Shown in pieces: positions 22,761 to 34,188 of a stretch of DNA of 64,000 nucleotides. This DNA comes from Sphagnum compactum. Taxonomy: Eukaryota; Bryophyta; Sphagnopsida; Sphagnales. The stretch lies in assembly GCA_965153455.1 (NCBI GenBank), contig OZ234496.1:15616304-15680303 (forward strand). The letters are read 5' to 3'. The notes beneath the pieces were generated by a model. It was not told the DNA's origin, did not search any database, and was given only the letters and a program-made list of their open reading frames with translations. The position numbers and the translations under genes are program-made. The first letter of the stretch is position 1. Every line of letters begins with the position of its first letter.

Positions 22761-23733
22761 TCAGAAACAATATTTGATGGGGGGGGAGGGGTACATTACA
22801 TTTGGTGTGGGGGTCCGTTTGCTAGGTGCCTTATTTTGTTTCTTCATAACTGAAGATGCAACTGGCAGCTCAGAACCTTCTGACTCTTCTGCTTCTGAGT
22901 TGTAGTCGCTGCTACATGAAGTGTCGCGTTCACTAGATGCTGCTGATGTCGACGACCCTTCCTCTTCCACCACATGACGATGTGGTTTTCCAGCATTCCT
23001 AGTGCTCCTCCTCTTGCTTTGGTGTCCAAGTGTTCTCCCATCCACCACCTTTTGGGTGGACTTCTTATTTGTCTTCTTCCTCCCTTGCATGGTTGCTGAG
23101 TCCATGAAGTGACGACTGCCAAGTGACCGAGTGTTTCCAAAATACAGCAAAGGAGTAATTAGTTTGGACTAAGACTGTCTCAATAAGCACATGACCACTA
23201 ACTAGCATACAAACCTAATTTTAAGCTATGCATGTAGTAAATGATCACCAGGAACCCTATTTCATGGTAGCACCGAACACATCGATTTCAAACCCTAAAC
23301 CTTAACCCCATGAAAAATTTAGAATAGATTGGAATTTGGAGAGTAGCTACAATCTAACACTAGAACAAAGATTATTGAAGCGTGTTCAAACTATTTGCGT
23401 ATACACAAAACTCACGCACGTAGTCGGACTTCCAAACTCTTTCATACAGTGCAAGCAATGGAGATTGCACGATCCATTACTGAATTCTGTATGGTCCTCT
23501 CCATTTATGCATGTGAAGACAAGTCTAAGAAGAACTCACAATTCTTGTGCGCTTCCTTCAACTTCTGCAAGTCGTTGTTTGAGTTGAGCAACGCGCCTGT
23601 TACGTGCTAAAATGTAGGGGTTTAGCGTTGTTTCTTCGGGATCAGCATCCACCGTTCCTGAATCGTGACCCACTGTACCATCAGCATCACTAATGACTGC
23701 ATTTTCGTCACGCTCCATCTGTACCTTACTCAA
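22761..23733 (-). pseudogene. possible N-terminal exons of TNPA-like gene
   Basis: A minus-strand frame at 23733-23536 starts MSKVQMERDENAVISDADG and ends in a heptad-like NRRVAQLKQRLAEVEGS. A second at 23150-22761 is rich in Lys, Ser and acidic residues (KRRSTRNAGKPHRH; SSERDTSCSSDYNSEAEESE). Both lie just upstream of the Transposase_24-like frame and read the same way. A nuclear, disordered, DNA-associated N-terminus is plausible. The link is inferred from position only. Confidence 0.35.
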
Positions 23734-24400
23734 ACAACTAGCCTTATGTTGGTCTTGCCTTAGAAATGCTAATTGTTATGGTATGTCACAAGCCTCCCCA
23801 ATGCTTCTACTCTTCTAAGTCTAGAAAAGTTGGTTTTCTTAGAAAGCCTGACAACCTTTGCAGTTTGAACTTGAACATGTTGAGCCCACACACAAGCATT
23901 TAGTAGCTGCAAATTCCCCAGTGTAGTACAAACCCTCATTTATTATGGGGTACCTTTTAGAAAGTTGCAACCAGTTTTATTTCTTTACAAGGGTGTGAAT
24001 AGGAGCCTAACAAGGAGCATGTTTTGCACATTAGGCTGATACTTCTGATTTTTCAGTCTGTAAAGTTCATGCAGTTTGTAGCAGTTTGTAGTTCATCAGT
24101 ATATGAAATGTGTGAGTTTAGAGCTAGTTCAAAAATCAATACTTGGCAAATAAATTGGAGAAACAGACCGGTTCCGGCAAATGACAAGGATGATTTCAAA
24201 GAGCAGTAGTAGCCACCCACCCATGGTGAAATTTTCTTTCATCTTCCCTTTCAAATTTTGTTTCCCTGCATTATACTCTTGCACCTGCACATCTTCAAAT
24301 GCAATCCTTTGAAAGTTTCTGCAAGAAAGTGCATATGCGCATAACACTTCATCATGATATGTGCATGTGATGTTCCGGTTTGCTCAGCTCTACATATTGT
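23734..24400. other. gap, no gene seen
   Basis: Short frames only, with no recognised domain. It separates the divergent TNPA-like exons from the tandem repeat at 24401. Confidence 0.4.
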
Positions 24401-24565
24401 TTTCAATACATGAGCTCCTGATGGTCACATTTTCTTGTTTGCAGTTTTCAGTACATGAACTCCTGATGGTCACATTTTCTTGTTTGCAGTTTTCAGTACA
24501 TGAGCTCCTGATGGTCACATTTTCTTGTTTGCAGTTTTCAATATCTGAGCTCCTGATGGTCACAT
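24401..24565. repeat. 45-bp tandem repeat, 3.7 copies
   Basis: Units start at 24401, 24446, 24491 and 24536. Each contains 'cacattttcttgtttgcag', a pyrimidine-rich stretch ending in CAG that resembles a splice acceptor, followed by 'ttttca..ac/tctgagctcctgatggt'. Because 45 is a multiple of three the frame stays open. Confidence 0.85.
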
Positions 24566-24984
24566 CCTTCTTTGCTACATTATGGCATCTTGTTGCACAA
24601 AGAATTGCATTAGCAGTTCAGCCTTTGTGTCAACTCAAATTTTGATTGTATGGTCCTCAGTGAAGAGCAATATTGATTGTACAAAAAGGAGCTTCTGTGT
24701 ACAGGTTGACAGACACTATGTGAATGACATTTTCACAGCAAGCTTGAATTACTCATCAGAGAGAAAGCAAGAGAGAAGTCTTGTGAGCTGGTCTATGGCA
24801 AAGCAGAAGATGTCCTTTGACTTTGTTCTGAAATTTGTTTGGAAGTTCTGCTTCACAATATGTTCCACTGAAGTCTCTTGGTACAGCAAACTTTCCCAAA
24901 TCCTTATTCCCATCTCTTTCTCTGCCTTTCTCCACCATGGTAGCTTCCGTAAGCTTGGAGATTGTTTGGTTATATGAGAGAGGC

Positions 24985-25345
24985 TACTGCTTCTAACTGC
25001 TTCACGGGCTAATGATCTATGTGCTTCTGCATACTCCAACGATAAGGTTAAGCAATTGTGGACCAATGTTGGGCATAAGTACAAACTATTGCAATTCCTT
25101 GAATTCATGAATCATGAGGGCAGGTGATTACTTGCTGGCCAATAAATGATTTAAGCCCCTTGTTGGCATAAGGGTCCTCAAAGAGACCTGTTTCAAATTT
25201 GACCAGAAGAATTCTAGCAACAACATCATCACTCCGTGACACTGGGATGTTCTCGCTTTTGACCTCATATGTCAAGTTGCTGATGAATTGTTTGTACATA
25301 TAGGGCGCCATTACTTGCAATCCACCAGAAATATCTATTAAATAC
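24985..25345 (-). pseudogene. captured GH3 beta-glucosidase fragment
   Basis: The minus strand at about 25345-25131 encodes MAPYMYKQFISNLTYEVKS, then IPVSRSDDVVARILLVKFE and TGLFEDPYAN. This matches the plant GH3 family (exo-glucanase or beta-glucosidase) around the conserved IxxSRIDDAVxRILxVKFxxGLFE block. A possible splice donor follows at about 25130. A second block at about 25045-24990 reads HRSLAREAVR, the next conserved step of the family. The sequence then departs from GH3. Catalytic residues of the full enzyme are not covered. It sits between the two transposase genes, on the minus strand, so it is probably cargo taken from a host gene. Confidence 0.75.
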
Positions 25346-26191
25346 TGCAGAACAAACACTTAGGTGCAACATCAACTTCAAATAGTGGATGGAACACAAT
25401 AGGAGTCTTAGGTTTGCTGCAGGCTTCATGGGACCAGCAAAACAGAAAACATAGCCACACACTAGTCTGGCAGCTGGGTCAGACCTCAGGCCCTTCTCAA
25501 GCCTTGCCAAACATTTCTACAACAAATCTATAAAGCAAGGGACATTACCTTAAAGCAACAACCAACAATTGTCAAGGAAAATAAACTTTGCAGAAACACA
25601 AACCTCTACTTTTCCCAGCTATCACCCAATATCAAGGTATAATAAACTTTCAACTTTCAGCTGAAAGCATGCCTATTTCTCTTTGTTAAAACAGATATTG
25701 CTTGTGCCTTGTTGAAGGAAGGTTTAGAACAGGTAGGGTAGCGTGTGCAGCCAAAAAAAATAGCCTGAGCCAAACCTGCTCAGCTTCATGAATACCCTTC
25801 CTTCTTTGCAACTGCATTTCAGGACCAGGGAGGCAAAAAAAAGGTTGATTAGATTGTTCAGCATGGATTCACAGTATTTGAAGGGGCTCTCAAAGTATTG
25901 CAATGCCTTTAACTAAGTCAAAACTCTCCAATTTTCATAAACAGTAGTCAATTAGAATGGCTGATTGTTGCCTCAAACCAAGAGTGCTACCAATTCAGTA
26001 CTAAATTTCGTGCTTAATTCTAAAGATGGCAAATGAAGAAAATCCACTGAGATTTAGCTGTCGACATTTCAAATTTTCAAATTTGATAACATGACAGCAA
26101 CCAATAGCGGCATGAACGAAGAACACCAAGCTTAAGAAATGAGAAAAACAAGACCAAAACCAAAACTGAGGAGCAGTTTGAACAGCTTGTA
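25346..26191. other. CACTA internal gap
   Basis: A minus-strand frame at 25265-25510 overlaps the GH3 piece and adds no recognised domain. The rest shows nothing. It may include intron sequence of the GH3 source gene. Confidence 0.4.
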
Positions 26192-26346
26192 TATTGAGTG
26201 AGGGACAGCTTGTATTATGGACCCTTATCACTGCCATTATGACGAGACTGAAATCCATGGTGACTCTTCTAAGAGCCCTTTGTCTAGACTGACTATAACA
26301 CCACTATTCTGTTTGGATTTGTCAGTGTCCAATTGTTCAACACTGG
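26192..26346 (+). repeat. 155-bp direct repeat, copy 1 (copy 2 at 33181)
   Basis: This block matches 33181-33335 almost base for base in the same orientation, from 'tattgagtga' to 'ttcaacactgga'. The two copies lie 7 kb apart inside the CACTA element. Confidence 0.9.
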
Positions 26347-26647
26347 AATTGAACACCTACCAGAACATCCCCATTGCCTTCATCAGCTCCTAGTAGTAAG
26401 TGGAGGTTAAGGTCAAACGTTAGCCAGTGTACTAACATTCTATCAGAAGAAACGTTTGGCAGTAATGGACTAACTCAGCCATCGTGCTGCATGGCTGAAC
26501 AAAACCTAAAAGAGAAGGGGAAAACCAAAAACCCAAGAAGAAAGCAAAGCTCAACAAAACCTGAAACAGAAGAAGACCAAACAATCTAAGGAGAAGAGCT
26601 ACATAACTTAAAATCCACACAGCTTGAGAGTCCAAATTTGCAGTTAC

Positions 26648-27118
26648 TTAAAAGATGAGAAAAATCTCTACAACTTCTCTTGCATGCAATTCCAAAAGGG
26701 AAATCGTGTAGTGGGAAATTCGAATAGTGTGCAAGGATATACCTCTCAACACCTCGTATCTCTTTAGGTCTTCACGAGGCCATAATACTTGCTCAATATA
26801 TTCAAAGCACCTCCGTGAATTCACTACAGAACCTGCAAGTTGTTGAAGCCCACCATTTCTTCTCAGATATCCATCTATCTGTGCATGGTCCAAATGAAGA
26901 GACAGCTTCCCAACAGGACAACCCCAACACCCTATGCACAAGGGAAAATTGTGAACATGTCCCCCTAAAAGAAAATAAAACCACCAATTGCCAATTGCAC
27001 ATATTGTTACCTCATGCAGGAAGTTCATCATCAAACCAACACGCTCCTGGCAAGAGCAATGAAGTGTCTTGACTCTTTGGAGCACAAACCAAGTGAGCAG
27101 CGAGTCAAGACACTTCAT
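26648..27118 (-). pseudogene. unidentified frame overlapping a hairpin
   Basis: The 156-residue minus-strand frame includes DHAQIDGYLRRNGGLQQLAG and NSRRCFEYIEQVLWPREDLK. Residues 75-125 have a coding-like composition that could be one exon of a captured gene. I do not recognise a family. Its first codons fall in the right arm of the hairpin at 27040-27137, so the apparent start is unlikely to be real. Confidence 0.3.
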
Positions 27119-27137
27119 TGCTCCTAGCAGGAGCGTG
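27040..27137. repeat. inverted repeat with 36-bp arms (hairpin)
   Basis: The arms 27040-27075 and 27102-27137 pair at 33 of 36 positions, including 20 perfect inner pairs (gcaatgaagtgtcttgactc and its complement). The 26-base spacer would form the loop. The size and pairing resemble a plant small-RNA precursor; whether it is transcribed is unknown. Confidence 0.85.
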
Positions 27138-28222
27138 TGCGAGGGTTGTTGTAACTATGCTTCCAGTGTGTTCAGATAAAGCTGCAAGAGTTGGTTCACC
27201 TGGTCCTCACTGAATGTAGTCTTGAAACTCTCAACCAAGTACCTAAGCAGCACAATAATGTGCGATCTCACTACAAGATCCCCCCCCACCACCACATGCA
27301 CACAAAAGGGTTTAAGAAAAAACCACCCACTTTCTTCCATGTATTGAAATTGGGCTCAGCTCATCATAACAATGGCAAATTATAAAGGAATCATCAGGGT
27401 GTTGTCTTATGTTCTCCACCTTCTTCTTCCAAAATGGAGCACAATCACTTTACACAAAGAGGAAGACATAAAAGAGGAGGAAAATGAGGAGGAGGAGGAG
27501 GAAGAAGAAGAAGAAGAAGAAGATACTGATGAAGTTACTGCAATGAAGAGGCTGAAAAAGCAGAAGACGTTACCTTTGATGATGATGAGAAAAACTCACC
27601 ACAAGGAATACAAGAGTAGATCTGATTTTAACGAATTCATTGATTGATTCACCATAGCAAGAGGACTGATGGGAACCTACATCATGAACATCATGTGTAC
27701 ATAGATCTTGAAAACAGGAAAAAAGGGTGAGAACTGTTTTCAAGCACATGTTCCATGTGATTTTGCTTGCCGAAACTCAACAATCAGCACATTGGTAAGT
27801 CCCCAATCCACCGCGAAGTTGGGAGGTTGCTTCAAGTGCGAAATGCTCCATTCCATCAGCACAGTAAGGGGCTTCAATGCTGCTGCTTGGACACCTTTGA
27901 CATCATCTCTCCGGAAAATTCTTAGACAATGTTCCTGGCGAGCAAGAAGGCATATTAGACAGAGACAGACACCCACCCACCCACCCATCAGCCACACTGT
28001 TAATAAACAAAAGCACCAAGAATTCTTCGTCTTCAGAACCCTACACCCTAAAACACAAAAACAAAAAAGAGCAAAAGAAGAAGAAGAAACGCACTTCATT
28101 CACTCACTCACCCGTCGGCACCATTTGAGCAGAACTACTGATGTTACTCAGCCTCATTCATAGACAAGGTCATTCATGAACCCTAAACTGTATTTGATTT
28201 CACCCTAACGTGTTCTTTACAT
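27138..28222. other. CACTA internal region with acidic low-complexity tract
   Basis: A plus-strand frame at 27372-27647 holds a run of about 20 mainly glutamate codons (27475-27530, GAG/GAA). A 'cccacccacccaccc' run occurs near 27970. No domain is recognised. Confidence 0.45.
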
Positions 28223-29201
28223 CTAGTTTGGAAATATTAGTTCCCCACTTGTTGTCTCCTCTTCATTGTCTCCAGTTGCAGCAGGTGAGGTACCCAATAG
28301 AGTGTGGCTGGACTGCAAATCCACTGATTCACCTGAATTTTTCTTTGAAGCTGTCTTCATTGCCTGATATGCACAACTCTCTTGCATGCTTGGAGCATGT
28401 AATGTCTTCATACAAGAGTTCAAGTGGGTACCTTCGCCAGTAGGTAAGCTGGTTTTTTCTTCATCCAAATCATTGACCCCTTGTGATCCTTCTGTCTTAA
28501 CTAGTTCTTCTAGCTGTTCTGTAGCATTACAGGTTCCATTTCGAGATACTAGATAGTTCTCATAATCCAACTACTCTACCTCATTATCTGAGGCAACAGA
28601 GAAAGGAAGAATTGGAACATTAAGATGCACATATTCACCCACACCATCAACTGTCACCAGCTCCTTTGCAGGGACCACAAAATTCTCCTGCATAATTGGA
28701 GCATGACTTGGATTGAAATTCAGGGACACCTCAGCAGATGTGTCTCCAGAGCTCTCATCTTCTTGTTTCTCAGAAGTTTCCACTGGGTAATCCCCTGCAT
28801 TGTCTAGCATCTGTCATCCCCTAGTTTACCTCAGTTTTAGATCTGTTATCCCCTGGCATCTCCAGATTCCTCTCAGGGAGGAGCCCCTCAGAGATGTCTA
28901 GTGTTCCCACTGACATAACTATATCACAATTTTCAGCTTCAAGAGATGTACAAAGTTCATCAAGACAGTTCAGATGTAACCCTTGTCCTTCAATCTCTTC
29001 CAACTTTGGCTCTTCTGCAGGAAATGTAGGCTTATGCTGTAGAGTTGGAGCAGGTCTAGTTTCAAAAAGAGGGGACATGTGGGCAGCAGCAGCAGCCGAT
29101 TCACCAGCTATGTCCTCTTCCTGCTTACAGAGATTGACTTCTCCCATGACAGGTATTGCAACTCTCTCATCTTCTGCCATATCAAATTTTCCATCGAACA
29201 C
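28223..29201 (-). pseudogene. acidic repeat-bearing frames of unknown function
   Basis: Three consecutive minus-strand frames (29201-28821, 28810-28571, 28570-28223) share a loose repeat: APTLQHKP..PAEEP, HAPIMQENFVVPAKE and HAPSMQESCAYQAMK, the first two followed by a GxxxHLN-like step. The proteins are rich in Glu, Ser and Thr with no hydrophobic core, so they look disordered. Stops separate the three. They lie just upstream of TNP2 and in the opposite direction. I do not know the family; they may be captured exons or an accessory frame of the transposon. Confidence 0.4.
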
Positions 29202-29943
29202 ATTGTTGGATCTATTTAATTCCTCAGCTGCCTCGGATGTATCATCATAGATCAGATGACCTCTGAGAGATGCAGGACCTACAAGACCAACGCATCAACT
29301 AGCACAACATGAGGAACCCCTCTTGAAAGCCATTTCACATGCAAAACCTGTCCTTGGAATGTAGGTGACAGCCACATGTTGAAAATGGAGATAAAGGTAT
29401 GAGATGCACAGTTGTATAAGACTTTTGTGATGAATTGAGGTCAATGGAAGGAAAGATTTTTGTCTGGAATTGATCTTCACTTTGTGACAGAGGGAGCTAA
29501 TGGATGTGTTTTCAATGTTCTATTTGGTGATTGGTGGCTGTGGTTGCATTTCAGGGGTCATGCCTCCCTCAGCTCTTGATCACTTGAGTATGTATCTCTG
29601 ATGTACTTTTCTGGATTTTTGCACGAGGTGTCAGCATATTATCATCTATTTAATTGTACCCACTGCCATTCACAGTGAAGAGGATGATGATGATTATGGT
29701 ACTCACAGGCTTGAAAAGACACAACATTTGTTACGTTGCACGATTTGGTGGAGATTGTCCATGGAACCACATTCATACATTTCATTGTCAAGACTCCAGC
29801 AGTTTGAAGATTTTATCTAAAAGCTTGCAATTAGGATTTACCTGATTGGATATCTGAGTGCAAGTTAGCATTTCCTGGTTTCATAACAGTGTGATGTTGT
29901 CCAATTTTGCCACTTACTGTGAAGGAGTTCTGGTCAAGATTTC
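29202..29943. other. 5' flank of TNP2
   Basis: This should hold the TNP2 promoter and leader, and perhaps a first exon. I see no clear TATA box or signal I can defend. Confidence 0.35.
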
Positions 29944-31785
29944 TTGTCATTCCATCATTATTTGAGGGAAGACATAATGTCAATGCCTTTGGATGACCCA
30001 AGAAGGCAAAAAGCAAGGGATGACAAGTTGTGGAAGCGGGAGTTCACATGGGCCACACAACATGGGGTGGACAAGATGCGGTGTCCATGCGCCAAATGTG
30101 AAGGAACGGGCAGAATGGTTTTACTTACGACGGTTAGAAACCACCTAATCCTAAATGGGAGGCATCCACTATTTAGAGTGTGGAAAGGCCCAGGCCCAAC
30201 TGACCACTCTAATGAAGAGTGGGTTGAAGCAAGCAGGGCAGCAGTAAACCCAATGGGAACAGAGGTGGAGGTGCAGGTAGTGGATGAGGCTGTGAATGTG
30301 AACCAACTTTTGGATGACCTATTCCAAATGCCAGAGGAAGAACATGAGGCTGAGAGGGTTGTAAACTTGTCTTCAGACCATAATGTAGAGGGAATGGAGC
30401 TAACAGGCATGGTGCAGAATGCCATGCAGATCATGGAAGAGTTAGCAACATTGCCTGAAAGCATGCCCGACCAGAATAACCATGATAGGGGACAGGGGGG
30501 TGTGGACAATCACATGGGACTAGGTGAAACAGGGGCCCCATTAGTAGCAAGTGATGATGACATCTCAACTGAGGCCAATTATCTACGGGAAGCATGTCAG
30601 CCTTTGTACAATGGTGCAAGGTGCACGAAGCTAGCATCAACATTACTGTTGATGAATGTTTGCACAGTACATGGCGTATCCAACAAGTTCATGGATGAGT
30701 TATTAGCACTCCTTCATAAGCACCTACTACCAAAGGATAACCTTCTGCCACCTGGCATGTATGCAACTAAGAGCCTTACTAGGAAAGTAGGCCTAGACTA
30801 CAAGCACATCCATGCATGTGTGAATGGCTGCATTTTATTTCGGAAGCAGTATTCTACATTGGAGGCTTGTCCAAAGTGCGGGGCTACTCGGTACAAGAAA
30901 TTTGACACGTCTTTTGTTCCACAGAAAGTTCTACGGCACTTCCCCTTAATTCCTCGGTTGCTACGTATGTACCGAGCTCGACAGACATCAGAGATGATGA
31001 CATGGCATGCTAGAAACAAGAGCACAGATGGGAAAGTTCGCCATGTGCCTGACAGCAAAGCATGGCAACACATTGATAATACATGGCCTGATTTTGCAAT
31101 TGAACCTAGAAATGTAAGACTAGGTTTGGCCACCGATGGGGTGAACCCTTTTGGGGACAAAAACAATGCTTGGTCCACTTGGCCAGTATTACTCTTAATC
31201 TATAACCTCCCACCATGGCTAGTCACAAAGAAGTTCTTCATGCTCTTATCTATCATAATTCCAGGGCCTGAGAGTGTTAAGAGTGCAAACTTTGATGTCC
31301 TAATAAGTCCTCTAATTGAAGAACTCCAAGAATTATGGGAGGGGGTTAGAGGGCTTGACATACTACAACCTATAGGTAGAAGGCAATTTTTAATGAGGGC
31401 CATATTGATGTGGACGATTCATGATTTTCCAAGGTATGGCTTAGTTTCTGGATGCCAACATCAAGGTTACAAAGCATGCCCTCCATGTGGATCAGGGACA
31501 ACTAGTCGATGGTCAAAGGAGTTGGGAAAGGTAGTGTTTGAAGGAAATCGGAGGTGGCTGAATCGAAATCACCCATACAGAATTCATCCCATTGCCCAAC
31601 ATTTTAATGGTCATGAGGAGTTAAGGGGAAGGCCAGATATAATAACAGCTGCTGAGGTGAAAAGACAAGCCCACGCCACTGAAAAGTGGGTGGCTGCAGG
31701 AAATGTGTTGGGGGCAAAAGGGTGTCCATCGAGAAGCAGTGGGATGAAGCGTTTATGTACATTCTGGGGTCTGCCATATTGGGAG
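29944..31785 (+). pseudogene. TNP2 transposase of CACTA, exon A
   Basis: This frame matches the CACTA TNP2 transposase. It opens with the transposase-associated zinc region (CPCAKC at about residues 47-52) and a basic motif RHPLFRVWKGPGP. Then come CPKCGATRY (about 308), VPQKVLRHFPLIPRLLRMY, the block with the first catalytic Asp LATDGVNPFG (about residue 397) and LFxLIIPGPESVK-like sequence. A second zinc-like segment ACPPCGSGT follows. The exon ends at LPYWE, with a GT donor at 31786 in phase 0. The enzyme would cut the element at its CACTA ends. This exon is open throughout; the defects are in the second half. Confidence 0.88.
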
Positions 31786-33375
31786 GTGAGCATGAATTAT
31801 TCAGCCCACCCACCTCAATTGTGTTACATGTTTAGGCCTGTTGAGTTTTGACATGTTTGTTGATCCAAGGGTGATCATTAGTTTCACACTTTTTGTTTTC
31901 CAATTCACAGCTTTCAAACCCTTTTTCTTTCTTGTGCTTCCTCCCTCATTTGGTTCATCTATGTCAAAACCCCCTCATTTTCAATACAGTGTTACCTTTC
32001 AATGCAGTTGCTCGTTGTATATTTAACTACTCTGCTTAGGGACTCTTCAATCAGTCCACTGCCCTTTAGATTCAGTTTACTTTTGCACTTGGCTATCCAA
32101 GAAGTATTTACCTTCTTATTCATCTTCATGTGAATATCTGGAACACAAAGTGACCAATTCAGACACCTGGTTGGCTCATGTAATTTTCTGGGATTCAGTG
32201 TACTACATGAATCACTGAGTATTTTGGGAGTGTGGAGTTATTGATGAGTCACAATCTGTTATTCCTCACTCTTATGAGAACTCCCTTATTAGTGCCATTT
32301 TCACTCATCAGTCCAGTCTTCCACGATTCATCTCATTCCAACTGTATCATTGTTTGTGACTCAAGAAGGCCTTTTCTTATCAGGATTGATGATGGAAGAC
32401 CCAAATTAGGGGTTGCCAAAGAAGCCCAAAAATGTCTCGTGTTCTGGCCAGATTTTTCTCCTCCTTTTTGCTCCAAGGATTCTACTCTTTTTTCAAGAAA
32501 TGATGAATTGGTCATGGTAACTTCAAGCAAACAGCTTGTGCATAGAAGTCCATAGAAGAAAATTGTGCTCCTTGAGGGCCCTGGAGTCCAGGTGAGGTTG
32601 AAATGGTGTGGGCCATACTGGTGGCACAGCTGCAGAGCATCTGCTGGTCTTGTCCATGGGTGACCGGCCCTCTAGATAGTTAACAAAGAAGATGAAGCAA
32701 TTAAACTTGGGTTCTCAACCTCCTAGGGATGGAGTCAACCTCTGGGACTTTGTGACTACATCAGTACATTGATCATCTCAAAACCTTGATGTGCTGTGAA
32801 GCATAATAGGTTAGTCCCTATGTTGCTGGAAATTGGGAAATATGGTTCCTTGTATACACCATTACTGTACCTTTCCAAAATCATTTTGGGATATTGCAGT
32901 TTGGTTTTGCTATATCTATGCATATTGCACATGCCCTTTGCTACGTGCAAGCAACTGGTGGTCATGATGCACTGCTGCATATGCAAATAGAAGTTATTTT
33001 CTCAATTGCTTGACAAACCTCTCTATTCCAGGAGTTGAGGTGGGTTAGGATGCAGAAAAATTGTGTGTGAATTCAGGCAGGATGCCATCCTGCGTAGTTT
33101 ACTCAAGTATGACTTTGTCTGAAGATGCAAAGTAACGTGCAAAATTGACTACCACTACATTGAATGTGCAACAACATTCATATTGAGTGACGGACAGCTT
33201 GTATTATGGACCCTTATCACTGCCAGTATGACCAGACTGAAATCCATGGTGACTTTTCTGAGAGCCCTTTGTCTAGACTAACTGTAACACCACTATTTTG
33301 TTTGGATTTGTCAATGTCCAATTGTTCAACACTGGATGATACCATGGATTTTTGATCCAGCTGGTTTCAACAACA
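31786..33375. other. TNP2 intron, left part
   Basis: This is the first part of a 2.4-kb gap between the TNP2 exons (31786-34188). It has no recognised gene. It contains copy 2 of the 155-bp direct repeat at 33181-33335. Confidence 0.55.
33181..33335 (+). repeat. 155-bp direct repeat, copy 2
   Basis: This is the partner of 26192-26346, in the same orientation. The copies differ at only a handful of positions by eye. Confidence 0.9.
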
Positions 33376-34081
33376 TTAAAAGATGCATCTCATCATGATA
33401 GCAAAATGTGTAAAATTTGCATCTTTCTCTTTTAGTTCACGCTCCATCTGTCTTGCCCTCAATTCACCCTCCAAAATTCTTTTTACTTCATCATTACCTT
33501 TCTCACCCTCTTTATGAGATCCTTCTGAGATGTTCTTACTGGTCTTGGCTGCTGTTGCTGTGACATAAATGTCTGCATCATCTTCGGTCATATCCATAGT
33601 CTCCCTTGATTGGTTTTTCTCACTGGACACATTTGTGTTTTGTTGCATGGTCCTCTGAAGCATGTCCGACAGCCATATCTACATCCACTGGACTATGCTA
33701 TGTCATCTGGTCATTATCCAGTTCAGTACTTAAAACTCTTTGGTCATGAAGTGTGCTTTGTAGCATTGGGGGATCATCGTGGACTTTTATGTCTTCCAAA
33801 GCAGATTCAGTCTTTTGGCTCTCATCCTCTAACTCCATGTCTAGGAGATCATCAGCCTCATCCTCTAAGTCCACCCAGATCTTGTCTTCAAGTGCAATTA
33901 CCTGTTCTTCATCTTCTTCATCATCAAAGGTTTCAAAAGACGCTATATCAAAGGGACTGTTTACTGGGACAACTGAGGCATGAAGTGGTTCATTTCTGGA
34001 ATCAGAGATAAGTGCGGAGTCTTGGGGTGGGCAAACATATTTTTGGTCCCTGTTAAAATTTGTCAATTTGTGAGATTTCAA
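33376..34081 (-). pseudogene. acidic frames antisense inside the TNP2 intron
   Basis: Two minus-strand frames (34081-33698 and 33663-33376) encode very acidic proteins: FETFDDEEDEEQVIALEDK and IWVDLEDEADDLLDMELEDE, then GELRARQMERELKEKD, a likely helix. Composition like this over 200 residues is unlikely by chance, and frames of the same type occur at 28223-29201. I do not recognise a family. Placement antisense in a transposase intron suggests captured cargo. Confidence 0.4.
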
Positions 34082-34188
34082 TTATTGGGTGGCATCATTA
34101 TATGGGTGTTTACATCTTGGTATAGTAGTTCCCAGGCACAAATTGTGTTAATATTACCATTGTTTAACCGAAATGGTGGTTGCTGCAG

